Shown: positions 8,143-16,082 of the stretch, piece by piece | How the letters are laid out: each line of letters starts with the position of its first letter | How positions within the stretch are numbered: position 1 is the stretch's first letter | Source of the DNA: an uncultured Prevotellaceae bacterium | Lineage (GTDB): Bacteria > Bacteroidota > Bacteroidia > Bacteroidales > Bacteroidaceae | Length of the DNA stretch: 23,064 bases | Direction: 5' to 3' | NCBI GenBank assembly: GCA_905202115.1 | Contig: CAJKQZ010000016.1 | Coordinates: 1-23,064, forward strand | The notes under the pieces: generated by a model | Database searches by the model: none | Told to the model about the DNA's origin: nothing | The model's input: only the letters and a program-made list of their open reading frames with translations | Translations under genes and position numbers: made by a program

Positions 8143-8174
8143 AAAACCACACTGCAAAGCACGGCGGATTTCAT
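8088..8174 (-). CDS. Possible 28-residue ORF carried into repeat copy C (QTKTV tail)
   Basis: The ATG at 8174 opens a frame whose C-terminal part, QTKTVSFQAPENQQVYM, is encoded by the repeat and ends in TAG just before the 42-base palindrome. Copy F carries the same tail (QTKTVSSQALENQQVYM) with an unrelated N-terminus, and copy E uses it in the frame of a real gene. The conserved frame and equal length argue that it is more than chance, but expression is unproven and no ribosome-binding or promoter signal was seen. It lies 80 bases downstream of the Crp/Fnr stop, on the same strand. Confidence 0.3.
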   Translation of the reverse strand: MKSAVLCSVVLQTKTVSFQAPENQQVYM

Positions 8175-8254
8175 GTAAAACGGTAATATTTTTCTGTCTT
8201 CAGAAAAGTATAAACAATATTCTACTGCTTTCTCACACTGCCTGCAACAGGCTC

Positions 8255-8932
8255 TCACTTCACTCCCGTTACGAATTTTTCGAACACGGGAATGACGATG
8301 TTGCGGCGATGCACATCGACAAGCCCCCTGTCTTCAAGGCCGTGTAACGTGTTCGACAGCGTAAGGCGCGACGTGGAAAGCTGCTCTGCAAGGTCGGTCA
8401 TCTTTACATGCAGGATTTTGCGCCCTACAGGGCGCAGCAATCTCACCTGCACGAATGCGGCCAGCCGTTTTTCCACGCTCCCGCACTGCGTAATGCCGAG
8501 GCGGCTCTCGAACTGCTGGGACGACGAGCACACCACGTTCATGAAGTTAAGTCTGAACACCTCATTGTCGAGCAGCTGCGATACCACAAGATTTTTAGGA
8601 AGACTCAGCAGTCTGCACGCCGTGCGGGCCACATAAGTGCGCGTATAGGTGGTATGCAGACCGAACAGGCGCTGCGGTTCTACTATACCGCTGCCCTGCA
8701 GAAATTCCTCGAGCACACAAACTCCCTGCGCGTCGGAAAAAACAGCAGCAACCTCACCCTCTGTTACGATATTGAGCATACGGCATTCGCTTCCCTTCAA
8801 GGCTATCGTCGCTCCGGAGCGCACCGGCTGCACCGCAGGGCCCACCGCCTCACAGAACGAAGACAGCGTTGCCCCGTCGATGCCCATGAACAGCGGGAGC
8901 GAAGCGAGAGTTTCATAATCCACCGGCTTCAT
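8255..8932 (-). CDS. Crp/Fnr-family transcriptional regulator
   Basis: 225 residues, the usual length. A cyclic-nucleotide-binding-type beta-roll occupies about 10-115, the dimerisation helix about 120-145 and a winged helix-turn-helix about 150-225. The recognition region is TDLAEQLSTSRLTLSNTLHG, followed by GLVDVHRRNIVI. There is no N-terminal cysteine cluster of the Fnr type, so an iron-sulfur sensor is unlikely; the ligand is unknown. The cysteines present (27, 50, 72, 106, 135, 150) are scattered. It is the last gene of the seven-gene operon, 12 bases after apbE, which suggests a link to redox or flavin metabolism (inference). Confidence 0.88.
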   Translation of the reverse strand: MKPVDYETLASLPLFMGIDGATLSSFCEAVGPAVQPVRSGATIALKGSECRMLNIVTEGEVAAVFSDAQGVCVLEEFLQGSGIVEPQRLFGLHTTYTRTYVARTACRLLSLPKNLVVSQLLDNEVFRLNFMNVVCSSSQQFESRLGITQCGSVEKRLAAFVQVRLLRPVGRKILHVKMTDLAEQLSTSRLTLSNTLHGLEDRGLVDVHRRNIVIPVFEKFVTGVK

Positions 8933-8944
8933 TGCTCGATAAAT

Positions 8945-9970
8945 CTATTTGTTTCTGACTTTATTTCTCAGCCCCGGCGACATCCATACGTTGTATTTCC
9001 CTTGCTTGTCGGATGATATGAAAAGAGCCTGGAGATCCGGGCGGGAACACAACACAATTTTCGCAGAATCCGGCCCGAGCACCATAAAAGCCGTCGCAAA
9101 CGCGTCGGCCGTGGCGCAATCGCGGGCAATCACGGTAGACGACAACATGGTATGCTCCACAGGATAACCGGTGCGCGGGTCGATAGTGTGGGAATACCGC
9201 CTGCCGTCCTTATAATAAAAGCGCCGGTAGTTGCCGCTCGTTGCCATTGCGCAGTCGGTAAGAGCGAGAACCGACTGAATGCCGTTGTCAATGTCAATGC
9301 TGTCTTCCACCGGTTTGCTTATGCCTATATTCCAGTCCCTGCGCTCTGCGTTTTTACCTTTCACCACAATCTCTCCGCCTATCTCGACCATGTAATTCTC
9401 TATGCCCTTACCATAAAGCAGGTGAGCCACCGCGTCGCAGGCATATCCTTTTGCTATGGCGCTGCAGTCGAGCATTACACGCGGGTCGGCCTTCACGACT
9501 CTGTGCGAAGCGTCGAGCATTACCTTGCGGAAACCCACGAAACTGCGTATACTGTCGATTACGGCAGGCTCAACGCTTCTGCTACGCTCGAAGCCGAACC
9601 CCCAGGCGTTTACCAACGGAGCCACCGTTATGTCGAACGCACCGCCCGTCTGCTCTGAAACCTCGCCGGCCAGCGTGAATACGTCGCTGAACATCGAATC
9701 TACAACGACAGAACGGTTACGGTTCACCGCAGTTATTATACTTTTTGCATTGAACGGCGACAAAGAGGTGTCGACACGGGCAAGACACTCCTCGATGTCG
9801 GCTTTCAGGCTTACAGGGTGGGAATAGGTTATGCGATAAGTGGTGCCGAATACCCTGCCCTCATCGGTAACATATTCCGACTGGGGCCTGTCGGTTATCA
9901 CCACAAATACGCTCCCTACTACAAGCAGCACGAGGAATGCGATTTTCCATATTCCGAGACGTTGTGTCAT
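8945..9970 (-). CDS. apbE: FAD:protein FMN transferase
   Basis: 341 residues. ApbE attaches FMN from FAD to threonine in target proteins such as the Nqr/Rnf subunits, outside the cytoplasmic membrane and with Mg2+. Seen here: an N-terminal membrane segment at about 9-26 with no lipobox cysteine (many homologues are lipoproteins), GTTYRITY at 42-49, GGAFDIT at 109-115, SAIAKGYACDAV at 170-181, MVEIGGE at 194-200, SGNYRRF at 245-251, HTIDPRTGYP at 261-270 and DAFATAFMVLG at 289-299. These are the family's flavin- and metal-site blocks. No Nqr or Rnf genes are in the window, so its targets are elsewhere. It lies 52 bases after mntP and 12 bases before the Crp/Fnr gene, in the same operon. Confidence 0.93.
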   Translation of the reverse strand: MTQRLGIWKIAFLVLLVVGSVFVVITDRPQSEYVTDEGRVFGTTYRITYSHPVSLKADIEECLARVDTSLSPFNAKSIITAVNRNRSVVVDSMFSDVFTLAGEVSEQTGGAFDITVAPLVNAWGFGFERSRSVEPAVIDSIRSFVGFRKVMLDASHRVVKADPRVMLDCSAIAKGYACDAVAHLLYGKGIENYMVEIGGEIVVKGKNAERRDWNIGISKPVEDSIDIDNGIQSVLALTDCAMATSGNYRRFYYKDGRRYSHTIDPRTGYPVEHTMLSSTVIARDCATADAFATAFMVLGPDSAKIVLCSRPDLQALFISSDKQGKYNVWMSPGLRNKVRNK

Positions 9971-10022
9971 ATATATAATATTGTGTATCCAAAAAAAGAA
10001 TAACGGTATAGGCTATATAATG

Positions 10023-10583
10023 TCAGCCGACCATTGCTATTTTTATTCCGAGCAATATAAGTATTATTCCTCCTGCAAGCTCAGCGTTTATGTTGAGACG
10101 GCAGCCTATCGCCACGCCTACCCATTTGCCTACAAGGGTGAAAAAGAAACTTCCGGCGCCTATCACCGCCACAGGAAGCAATATAGCCGATACAGTGTCG
10201 AGATCCAAGCATGAGAAAGTTATTCCCACGGCGAGCGCATCGACGCTGGTTGCCAAAGCAAGATAAAGAAGAGTTCCAATCTTGCAGGGATCGAACACAT
10301 TCTCGCACTCCTGACGAAGGCTCTCCCATATCATCCTCGCTCCAATAAGCAGCAGCAATCCGAAAGCTATCCAATGGTCGAACGCCTCTATGTGGGAATT
10401 GAACGCCAATGACACCGCCCAGCCTATAACAGGCATAGCCGCCTGAAAAAAGCCGAAAAGAAAAGCCATAAGCAAGGCCTGACGAAAATGAAAGCGTTTC
10501 TCAATAATTCCGCACGTCACACCTATGCTGAAGCAGTCTGCGGCAAGCGCAACGGAAAGAAGAATGCATTCGAAGAAATCCAT
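10023..10583 (-). CDS. mntP: Manganese efflux pump MntP
   Basis: 186 residues, the typical size, with six predicted membrane helices (about 5-26, 36-60, 70-88, 104-125, 130-153, 165-184). The family's conserved acidic helices are present: ALAADCFSIGVTCG with Asp16 and ATSVDALAVG with Asp115. MntP exports Mn2+ from the cytoplasm. I see no yybP-ykoY manganese riboswitch upstream; the start codon is only 4 bases from the preceding stop, so it is co-transcribed with the envelope genes upstream. It begins MDFFECILLS with no plausible earlier start. Confidence 0.92.
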   Translation of the reverse strand: MDFFECILLSVALAADCFSIGVTCGIIEKRFHFRQALLMAFLFGFFQAAMPVIGWAVSLAFNSHIEAFDHWIAFGLLLLIGARMIWESLRQECENVFDPCKIGTLLYLALATSVDALAVGITFSCLDLDTVSAILLPVAVIGAGSFFFTLVGKWVGVAIGCRLNINAELAGGIILILLGIKIAMVG

Positions 10584-10587
10584 GATT

Positions 10588-11322
10588 CTAAATGTCGAAT
10601 ATCAGATTGAAAGTGCCTCCTAAAGCCGACCCGCCTTTTTTGCCGTAACCGGGAACATACCAGGGTTCGCCCGGCGAACCATAGCTGTGGGTAATACGAT
10701 TTTTGTAGCGTGCGCTCCAGCCAAGATGAAAAATGCTCCATATCTTCGCCTCAATGCCGAATACAAGTTCTATCCACGTCTGATTGCCTTTGACGCCTTT
10801 GAATTTATAAGGCACACGGTCTCCCCAGACAAGGTCTTCGAAATCCGGCCCGTCTACATCGTACTTAAAAGAAGTGAATCCCACACGGGCACCGGCGAAA
10901 ACGCGGTTTCCCGACTGCTTGTCGCGAAGAAAGTTATAGTCGCAGCCAAGACGGATAAAGGGTGCGCGGGTTTTATAATGCAGTTCCGTACCGTCGTCGG
11001 TATTGTCGCAGACGCCGATTCCCAACTCGCCGATAGGGAAATAGGTATTTCGCAGATTAACCCGCAGCGCGCATTCGAGCTCTCCGTAAGAAGTGGCGGC
11101 GGCAAGGAGCAATCCGGCGAGGTTTCCCGAAACTGAAAAACCGGCAAAGAGCGGCTGCTTCACGTTTCGCATTGCAAGAGCGGCTTCCTCGCGCGAAGAA
11201 TACTGCACGCCGCGTATGCGCCCTGGCTTAGCCGTCGTAACGGAATCTTGCTGGGCCATTACGGGAAACGCAACCGCGAGACTAAGGAACAGAAAAATAT
11301 ATTTTAAAATTCTCGTAGGCAT
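10588..11322 (-). CDS. DUF6048-type outer-membrane beta-barrel-like protein
   Basis: 244 residues with a signal peptide (about 1-23, ending VMAQ). The rest is rich in alternating aromatic strands (LRVNLRNTYFPIGELGIGV, FAGARVGFTSFKYDV, LGWSARYKN) and ends in NLIFDI, so a small outer-membrane beta-barrel is likely. The start overlaps the end of the DUF6452 gene by 41 bases; this start gives a complete signal peptide, so I keep it. Function unknown. The pair DUF6452-DUF6048 is, to my knowledge, a common neighbourhood in Bacteroidales, suggesting a lipoprotein/barrel unit. The DUF assignment is from memory of the family, not from a search. Confidence 0.75.
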   Translation of the reverse strand: MPTRILKYIFLFLSLAVAFPVMAQQDSVTTAKPGRIRGVQYSSREEAALAMRNVKQPLFAGFSVSGNLAGLLLAAATSYGELECALRVNLRNTYFPIGELGIGVCDNTDDGTELHYKTRAPFIRLGCDYNFLRDKQSGNRVFAGARVGFTSFKYDVDGPDFEDLVWGDRVPYKFKGVKGNQTWIELVFGIEAKIWSIFHLGWSARYKNRITHSYGSPGEPWYVPGYGKKGGSALGGTFNLIFDI

Positions 11323-11818
11323 TATAATTTACTTTCGGATTGGCCACAACCACACTATCTACACGCGAAAGTCCGGCAACGCGGCCGGACGAGACCAGCT
11401 CCACTCCTTTAATTATATGAAACATCACCGCGCTGCAGTCTACCGACTCGAAGTGCGGTTCATTGGTATGAGAAACAAGTATCGTGTCGCACGAAGCCGC
11501 GTTCTCCCCCATTATTTTCACTACCAACGTGTCTACGCTGCGCGCATAGCTCATCGGCAGGCTCAGCTTCGAAATGTTCACGCCGCGGTTGTAGATAACG
11601 CTGTCCGTTCCTCCCGCTATAACGCTTATGGTATCTTTTATCGTGATGCCCGCGCCGGTAGACGATTCGTAGAAGCCATAAACGGCCTCCACCTTGTTGT
11701 TGAGCGGACAGTCGATGTTGCTGCACGAAGCCATATAGGCCGTAGCGGCCAGCACAACCGCTGCCGCAAACGCAGCCGAACGGAAATTACACGCCTTATG
11801 CCTTATTTTATGCCACAT
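11282..11818 (-). CDS. DUF6452-type lipoprotein
   Basis: 178 residues. The N-terminus is positively charged, followed by a hydrophobic stretch (14-30) and the lipobox YMASC with Cys32 and then SNIDCPLNN. The mature part is beta-rich, with TDSVIYNRG and LSLPMSYARSVDTLVVKI, as in the DUF6452 family. The probable location is an envelope lipoprotein facing the periplasm or the surface. It starts 9 bases after the glycosyltransferase stop and overlaps the DUF6048 gene by 41 bases in another frame, which indicates translational coupling. No catalytic motif is visible; function unknown. Confidence 0.75.
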   Translation of the reverse strand: MWHKIRHKACNFRSAAFAAAVVLAATAYMASCSNIDCPLNNKVEAVYGFYESSTGAGITIKDTISVIAGGTDSVIYNRGVNISKLSLPMSYARSVDTLVVKIMGENAASCDTILVSHTNEPHFESVDCSAVMFHIIKGVELVSSGRVAGLSRVDSVVVANPKVNYNAYENFKIYFSVP

Positions 11819-11827
11819 AAGCGTTTT

Positions 11828-12781
11828 TCATATTTCTTTTTCCACTTTGTAGTCGTTTCTCTCGGGCGAATTGCGGCTTATAAGCTCGCCGAGGAAACCT
11901 GCAAGGAACAACTGCGTGCCGAGAAGCATCATTGTTAGAGCTATGTAGAAGTAAGGCGAATCGGTAACAAGATGCGCGGGAATTCCATTAGACAAAGCAT
12001 AGAGTTTGTTTGCACCTACGATTACTATCGCCACGAAACCGATGAAGAACATCAACGATCCGAGAAAACCGAACACGTGCATCGGCTTCCGCCCGAAGCT
12101 CGTGAGGAACCACAGGCTGAGCAAATCGAGATAGCCGTTGAAAAAGCGGTTCAGCCCGCCGAATTTGGTCGTTCCGAACTTACGGGCGCGATGATGCACC
12201 ACCTTTTCGCCTATTTTAGAAAAGCCTGCGTTTTTTGCAAGATAAGGAATATAACGATGCATTTCGCCATAAACCTCTATGTTCTTCACAACCTCGCGGC
12301 GATAGGCCTTGAGCCCGCAGTTGAAGTCGTGAAGATTACTTATGCCGCTCACCTTGCGCGCCGTGGCGTTGAACAGTTTTGTAGGAATCGTCTTTGAAAG
12401 CGGATCGTAGCGTTTCTGCTTGTATCCGGAAACGAGGTCGTAACCCTCTTCCAGTATCATGCGCCTGAGTTCGGGTATCTCATCGGGCGAGTCCTGCAGA
12501 TCGGCGTCCATTGTTATCACTACATCGCCCTGCGCTTTCCCGAAACCGCAATAAAGCGCGGCACTCTTACCGTAATTGCGGCGGAATTTTATGCCGTGCA
12601 CCGCAGAATCCTCATGTGCAAGCTTTTCTATCACCTGCCACGAGTTGTCGGTACTGCCGTCGTTCACAAATATTATCTCATATTCCAAGTCGTTGGCCTT
12701 TGCCACCTTCACAATCCATGCGTAAAGTTCGGGAAGACTTTCCTCTTCGTTATAAAGCGGTACGATTATCGAGATGTCCAT
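11828..12781 (-). CDS. GT2 glycosyltransferase, DPM1/GtrB-like, with two C-terminal membrane helices
   Basis: 317 residues. The GT-A fold at 1-225 has IIVPLYNEEESL (5-16), NDGSTD (40-45), the metal-binding MDADLQD (91-97) and HDFNCGLKAYRREV (151-165). The HRARKFGTTKFGG block near 197-209 matches the polyprenyl-phosphate sugar transferases. Two membrane helices follow at about 234-256 and 275-301. Members transfer a sugar from a nucleotide donor to a lipid carrier on the cytoplasmic face, for O-antigen, glycan or protein decoration; donor and acceptor cannot be told here. It begins 24 bases after the DUF4199 gene in the seven-gene operon. Confidence 0.92.
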   Translation of the reverse strand: MDISIIVPLYNEEESLPELYAWIVKVAKANDLEYEIIFVNDGSTDNSWQVIEKLAHEDSAVHGIKFRRNYGKSAALYCGFGKAQGDVVITMDADLQDSPDEIPELRRMILEEGYDLVSGYKQKRYDPLSKTIPTKLFNATARKVSGISNLHDFNCGLKAYRREVVKNIEVYGEMHRYIPYLAKNAGFSKIGEKVVHHRARKFGTTKFGGLNRFFNGYLDLLSLWFLTSFGRKPMHVFGFLGSLMFFIGFVAIVIVGANKLYALSNGIPAHLVTDSPYFYIALTMMLLGTQLFLAGFLGELISRNSPERNDYKVEKEI

Positions 12782-12805
12782 ATCATCACATAGTTTCGTT
12801 AACTG

Positions 12806-13381
12806 TCATTTCAGCCTGGCACGGCGCATTGCCAGCAAAGCGGTGGGCAGAGAGAGAATAAGCCCCGCAAAAATACTGAAGTCAAGAATATTTGCTGCTA
12901 TCGTAACAGGCGAAAGGTCTTGAAACGCCTCTGCCACATTTTTCATTTCTCCAAGAGAGATTCCTCCGGTCAGCTTGTCCATACCTCCGGACGCGAACAT
13001 GCGTTTCACCTCCGGTGAATCAAGATACTGCACATAGCGTCCGAAAAAGTCCCCGCCGTCAAAGAATTTGAAATACGCATACACGGCCAACGCCAACAAA
13101 AGCGCGGCATAAAAATAAAGAAGTATGGCAAACAGATAGCCTCTTACAAAAGAAAGTGTTCCGCCGCATACGCTGTTGCGGAAACGAAACACAAGATAAA
13201 GGCCCAGCAAAGGCGTTGTAACGAAAAGGAACATGAAACCCAGTGACGCCCCCTGAAAACTGAACGAATTGACGAAACAAAGCATACCCGCTATCCAGTA
13301 AATTCCGAACAAAAGCGCATAGCTCATTGCAAAAGCATTGGTTTGCCGGAATTGCCCGGGCTGTTGTGTGGTTGTATTCAT
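12806..13381 (-). CDS. DUF4199 integral membrane protein, first gene of operon
   Basis: 191 residues from the ATG at 13381 (MNTTTQQPGQF). An upstream in-frame ATG at 13441 exists but lies inside the -33 promoter element, so it cannot be the start. Four membrane helices are predicted (about 17-38, 44-65, 80-103 and 157-181) with a soluble loop at 105-150 and a basic tail (MRRARLK). This fits the DUF4199 family, often found beside a GT2 glycosyltransferase in Bacteroidales. Function unknown. Confidence 0.82.
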   Translation of the reverse strand: MNTTTQQPGQFRQTNAFAMSYALLFGIYWIAGMLCFVNSFSFQGASLGFMFLFVTTPLLGLYLVFRFRNSVCGGTLSFVRGYLFAILLYFYAALLLALAVYAYFKFFDGGDFFGRYVQYLDSPEVKRMFASGGMDKLTGGISLGEMKNVAEAFQDLSPVTIAANILDFSIFAGLILSLPTALLAMRRARLK

Positions 13382-13410
13382 GCTAATCTTTATGTTTCTG
13401 CAGCCGAGGA

Positions 13411-13442
13411 CAAAAGTACAACTATTTTCGTTCACGCGCAAA
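13411..13442 (-). promoter_or_regulatory. Consensus promoter of the seven-gene minus-strand operon
   Basis: On the minus strand: TTTG, 20 bases, TACTTTTG, a perfect Bacteroidetes promoter. Transcription should start near 13404, leaving a leader of about 23 bases before the ATG at 13381. The genes that follow are separated by 24, 9, -41, 4, 52 and 12 bases, so the single promoter probably serves all seven down to the Crp/Fnr gene. Confidence 0.85.
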
Positions 13443-13500
13443 TGGCGGGAACGCTTTTACACCACCACATTACACTACGGCAAGGCACATGAATCCACCT

Positions 13501-13530
13501 ATGCCGCACAGGCGGCACACAATGCGGCAT
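13501..13530. other. Nested inverted repeats in the divergent intergenic region
   Basis: ATGCCGCA (13501-13508) pairs with TGCGGCAT (13523-13530), and the alternative stem TGCCGC/GCGGCA (13502-13507 with 13512-13517) uses the same left arm. It lies upstream of both divergent promoters and is not in either leader, so an operator is more plausible than an attenuator. No regulator is implied directly. Confidence 0.35.
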
Positions 13531-13554
13531 GAAAACCCACCGGCAAAACACTCC

Positions 13555-13645
13555 GGAAAAAACCTCCCGCAGCAGAAAAAAATTATCTCTGAGATATTTT
13601 AAAATATGTCTGAGATAATTCAAAATATCTCAGAGATAATTTTTA
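13555..13645 (+). repeat. Dispersed intergenic repeat, copy D (type II, short form)
   Basis: GGAAAAAACCTCCCGC is followed by AATTATCTCTG and 21-base modules at 13592-13612 and 13613-13633, then a partial module AGATAATTTTTA. It aligns with copy B nearly base for base in the core, and both lack the ACAAGGGAGATAATCG block and the QTKTV tail. It lies between two divergent promoters, more than 100 bases from the minus-strand promoter and about 250 from the plus-strand one, so it ends neither transcript. Confidence 0.85.
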
Positions 13646-13890
13646 CGCCACGAAAAACGTACTTTCCAACGAGATACAAATAAAGACATCCTACCCCGAC
13701 CGGACAACAAAAAAATAATGAATTCCCCTACAAATGCATAATCATATAATCAAGAACCTGCCCGCATACCTTTCCCGCACTTTAAGGCCGCTATTTGCGA
13801 AAGCCGTTTTACAATAAAACCGCATTTAATGCAAGCAACGCCCGCACACCGAAAATATTGATATAAAAAAACATAAAACGGTACTGAATT

Positions 13891-13924
13891 CTTGCCAAAG
13901 CGGGTAAAAAAAACACTATTTTTG
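13891..13924 (+). promoter_or_regulatory. Promoter of the M3 peptidase operon
   Basis: The -7 element TATTTTTG (13917-13924) is exact. The best -33 match is CTTG at 13891-13894 with a 22-base spacer, which is weak. The start site would be near 13931, consistent with the chosen ATG at 13970 and not with an earlier in-frame ATG at 13892. Confidence 0.6.
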
Positions 13925-13969
13925 CAAAAATGCAAAACGAGAGAAAGAGAATTTACAAGCAAAAAAGCA

Positions 13970-16039
13970 ATGGCTACAAACAACAGCAATCACAACAAAT
14001 ACCATACTAACCCTTTTCTGACCGATTACCAGGCACCTCCATTCGACCAAATAACCGATGAAGATTTCGAACCGGCAATAATACGAGGGATAACCGAAGA
14101 GGAAGAAGAAATAAGAAACATCGTAAACAACCACATGCGCCCCACACTGGGCAACACCGTAGCAAAACTCGACCAAAGCGGAAAGATATTGGACCGCACC
14201 ACCGACGTGTTCTACAACCTGCTGAGCGCAGCCTCCGATGCGCGCAAGGAGGAACTCGCCGGAAAATTCGCGGCCATGCTTGCCGAACATCGCAGCAACA
14301 TCATGCTGAACAAAGGACTTTTTCTGAGAGTTAAATATGTTTACCTGCATCCCACAAAATCCATATCCGCAGAAGAGCGCCGGCTGGCAGAACGCACATA
14401 CCTCGGATTCAAACGAAGCGGAGCACTGCTGAAAGACGACAAAAAAGAACAACTGCGCAAACTCACAGCCGAGGCCTCGGCACTCACATTACAGTTCCAG
14501 ACAAACCTGCTGCACGCACGAAAGAAATTCTCGCTCAACATAACCGACGAGAAACTGCTCGACGGCATACCCGAAAGCGTGCTCGAAACGACAGCAGCCA
14601 CGGCGCGCGAAAACGGAGAAACGGGCTGGACCATAACACTCGACGAACCGGTGTACGGCCCTCTGCTCACATATTGCAGCAACCGCGACCTGCGCCAAAC
14701 AATATATATGGCATACAACAGCGTGTGCCTGAACGAAGGCGACGACTGCAACGTACAGATATGCAAACGGCTCGTGAACGTGCGCCGCGAAATAGCGCAA
14801 ATGCTCGGCTACGATACATTCGCCGATTACGTACTCGAAGAACGCATGGCCGAGAACGTCCAGAACGTTTACAGAATGTTCGACAAACTGATAGCCCACT
14901 ATCGCGAGCCTGCCTTGCAGGAAGTGAAAAACGTGGAAGACTTCGCCCGAAAAACCGAAGGAAACGACTTCGAACTCAAGGCGTGGGATTTTGCATACTA
15001 CTCGCACAAACTGAAACTGTCGCTGTTCGACATCGACAGCGAAATGCTACGCCCATACTTCGAGCTGTCGAAAGTAAAAGAAGGAGTGTTCGCGCTGGCA
15101 AAAGAACTTTACGGAATATCTTTCTCCATTAACCCCGACATTCCGGTCTATGCCGCCGGCGTAACCGCATACGATGTAATCGACAAAAACAAGAGCCAGC
15201 TGGGAGTGCTCTACCTCGACTTCCACCCCCGCAAAGGAAAACAAGGCGGAGCCTGGATGACCAATTACAGTCCGCAATACATAAACGGCAAAACAAACGT
15301 CCGCCCATACGTGGCCGTGGTGATGAACTTTACACCGCCCACTCCGCAGCGCCCGTCACTGCTAACGCTCGGCGAAGTAACTACTTTCCTTCACGAATTC
15401 GGGCACTCCCTGCATGCACTCTTTGCCAATACCACCTACCGCTCACTCAGCGGAACAAATGTCTTTTGGGATTTCGTGGAACTGCCCTCGCAAATTATGG
15501 AAAACTTCGCCGTGGAGAAAAAATTCTTAAGTACATTTGCGAAACACTATCAGACGGGAGAACCTATGCCCGACGAGCTCATCGACAAAATAGTGAAAAG
15601 CCGTAACTTCAACGTGGCTTACAGCACAATGCGACAGGTTTCGTTCGGACTGCTCGACATGGCTTACTATACGCTCGACAAACCGTTCGAAAAAGACCTC
15701 GTAGAATTCGAGCACGAGGCCATGAAGCCCGCACAGTTGCTCCCGACCGTCGACGGAACATGCATGACAGTACAGTTCGGGCATATCATGTCGGGAGGCT
15801 ACGCCGCAGGATATTACAGCTACAAATGGGCAGAAATGCTCGACGCCGACGCGTTCAGCGAGTTTAAAGAGCACGGAACTTTCTCTAAAGAAACTGCAGA
15901 ACGCTTCCGCAACTGTATTCTTTCAAAAGGAGGCACGGAACCTCCTATGGTTCTTTACAAACAATTCCGAGGAAAAGAGCCCTCTATCGACGCAATGATC
16001 GAACGTGACGGCATAAAAAGAAAGGAATCCGCAAACTGA
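13970..16039 (+). CDS. dcp: M3-family zinc metallopeptidase, peptidyl-dipeptidase Dcp type
   Basis: 689 residues from MATNNSNHNK; the in-frame ATG at 13892 lies inside the promoter. The zinc motif HEFGH is at 475-479, followed by SLHALF, and the third ligand Glu504 lies in DFVELPSQ, 25 residues on, as in thimet/Dcp enzymes. The N-terminal NPFLTDYQAPPFDQI and DEDFEPAI match the Dcp/oligopeptidase A branch, and GRIMSGGYAAGYYSY-like residues (FGHIMSGGYAAGYYSY) close the active site. It cleaves short peptides, probably in the cytoplasm because there is no signal peptide. First gene of a four-gene operon; 43 bases to the dCMP deaminase. Dcp versus oligopeptidase A specificity cannot be settled by eye. 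Confidence 0.93.
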   Translation: MATNNSNHNKYHTNPFLTDYQAPPFDQITDEDFEPAIIRGITEEEEEIRNIVNNHMRPTLGNTVAKLDQSGKILDRTTDVFYNLLSAASDARKEELAGKFAAMLAEHRSNIMLNKGLFLRVKYVYLHPTKSISAEERRLAERTYLGFKRSGALLKDDKKEQLRKLTAEASALTLQFQTNLLHARKKFSLNITDEKLLDGIPESVLETTAATARENGETGWTITLDEPVYGPLLTYCSNRDLRQTIYMAYNSVCLNEGDDCNVQICKRLVNVRREIAQMLGYDTFADYVLEERMAENVQNVYRMFDKLIAHYREPALQEVKNVEDFARKTEGNDFELKAWDFAYYSHKLKLSLFDIDSEMLRPYFELSKVKEGVFALAKELYGISFSINPDIPVYAAGVTAYDVIDKNKSQLGVLYLDFHPRKGKQGGAWMTNYSPQYINGKTNVRPYVAVVMNFTPPTPQRPSLLTLGEVTTFLHEFGHSLHALFANTTYRSLSGTNVFWDFVELPSQIMENFAVEKKFLSTFAKHYQTGEPMPDELIDKIVKSRNFNVAYSTMRQVSFGLLDMAYYTLDKPFEKDLVEFEHEAMKPAQLLPTVDGTCMTVQFGHIMSGGYAAGYYSYKWAEMLDADAFSEFKEHGTFSKETAERFRNCILSKGGTEPPMVLYKQFRGKEPSIDAMIERDGIKRKESAN

Positions 16040-16082
16040 AACACCTAAGCAAAGCATATCCGCAAAACAAACAAAGAATCTC

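Noticed and set aside
8240..8252. GCCTG/CAGGC hairpin after the Crp/Fnr gene as terminator
   Set aside because: The stem is only 5 bp and no T run follows on the minus strand.
9971..10022. Manganese riboswitch or separate promoter near mntP/apbE
   Set aside because: The 52-base gap is AT-rich with no hairpin or TAnnTTTG, and mntP itself starts 4 bases after the previous gene.
13382..13441. 20-codon N-terminal extension of the DUF4199 gene
   Set aside because: The upstream ATG overlaps the -33 element of a consensus promoter, and the extension would put charged residues before the first membrane helix.
13892..13969. 26-codon N-terminal extension of the M3 peptidase
   Set aside because: It overlaps the -7 element TATTTTTG; the extension is lysine-rich and not part of the family.
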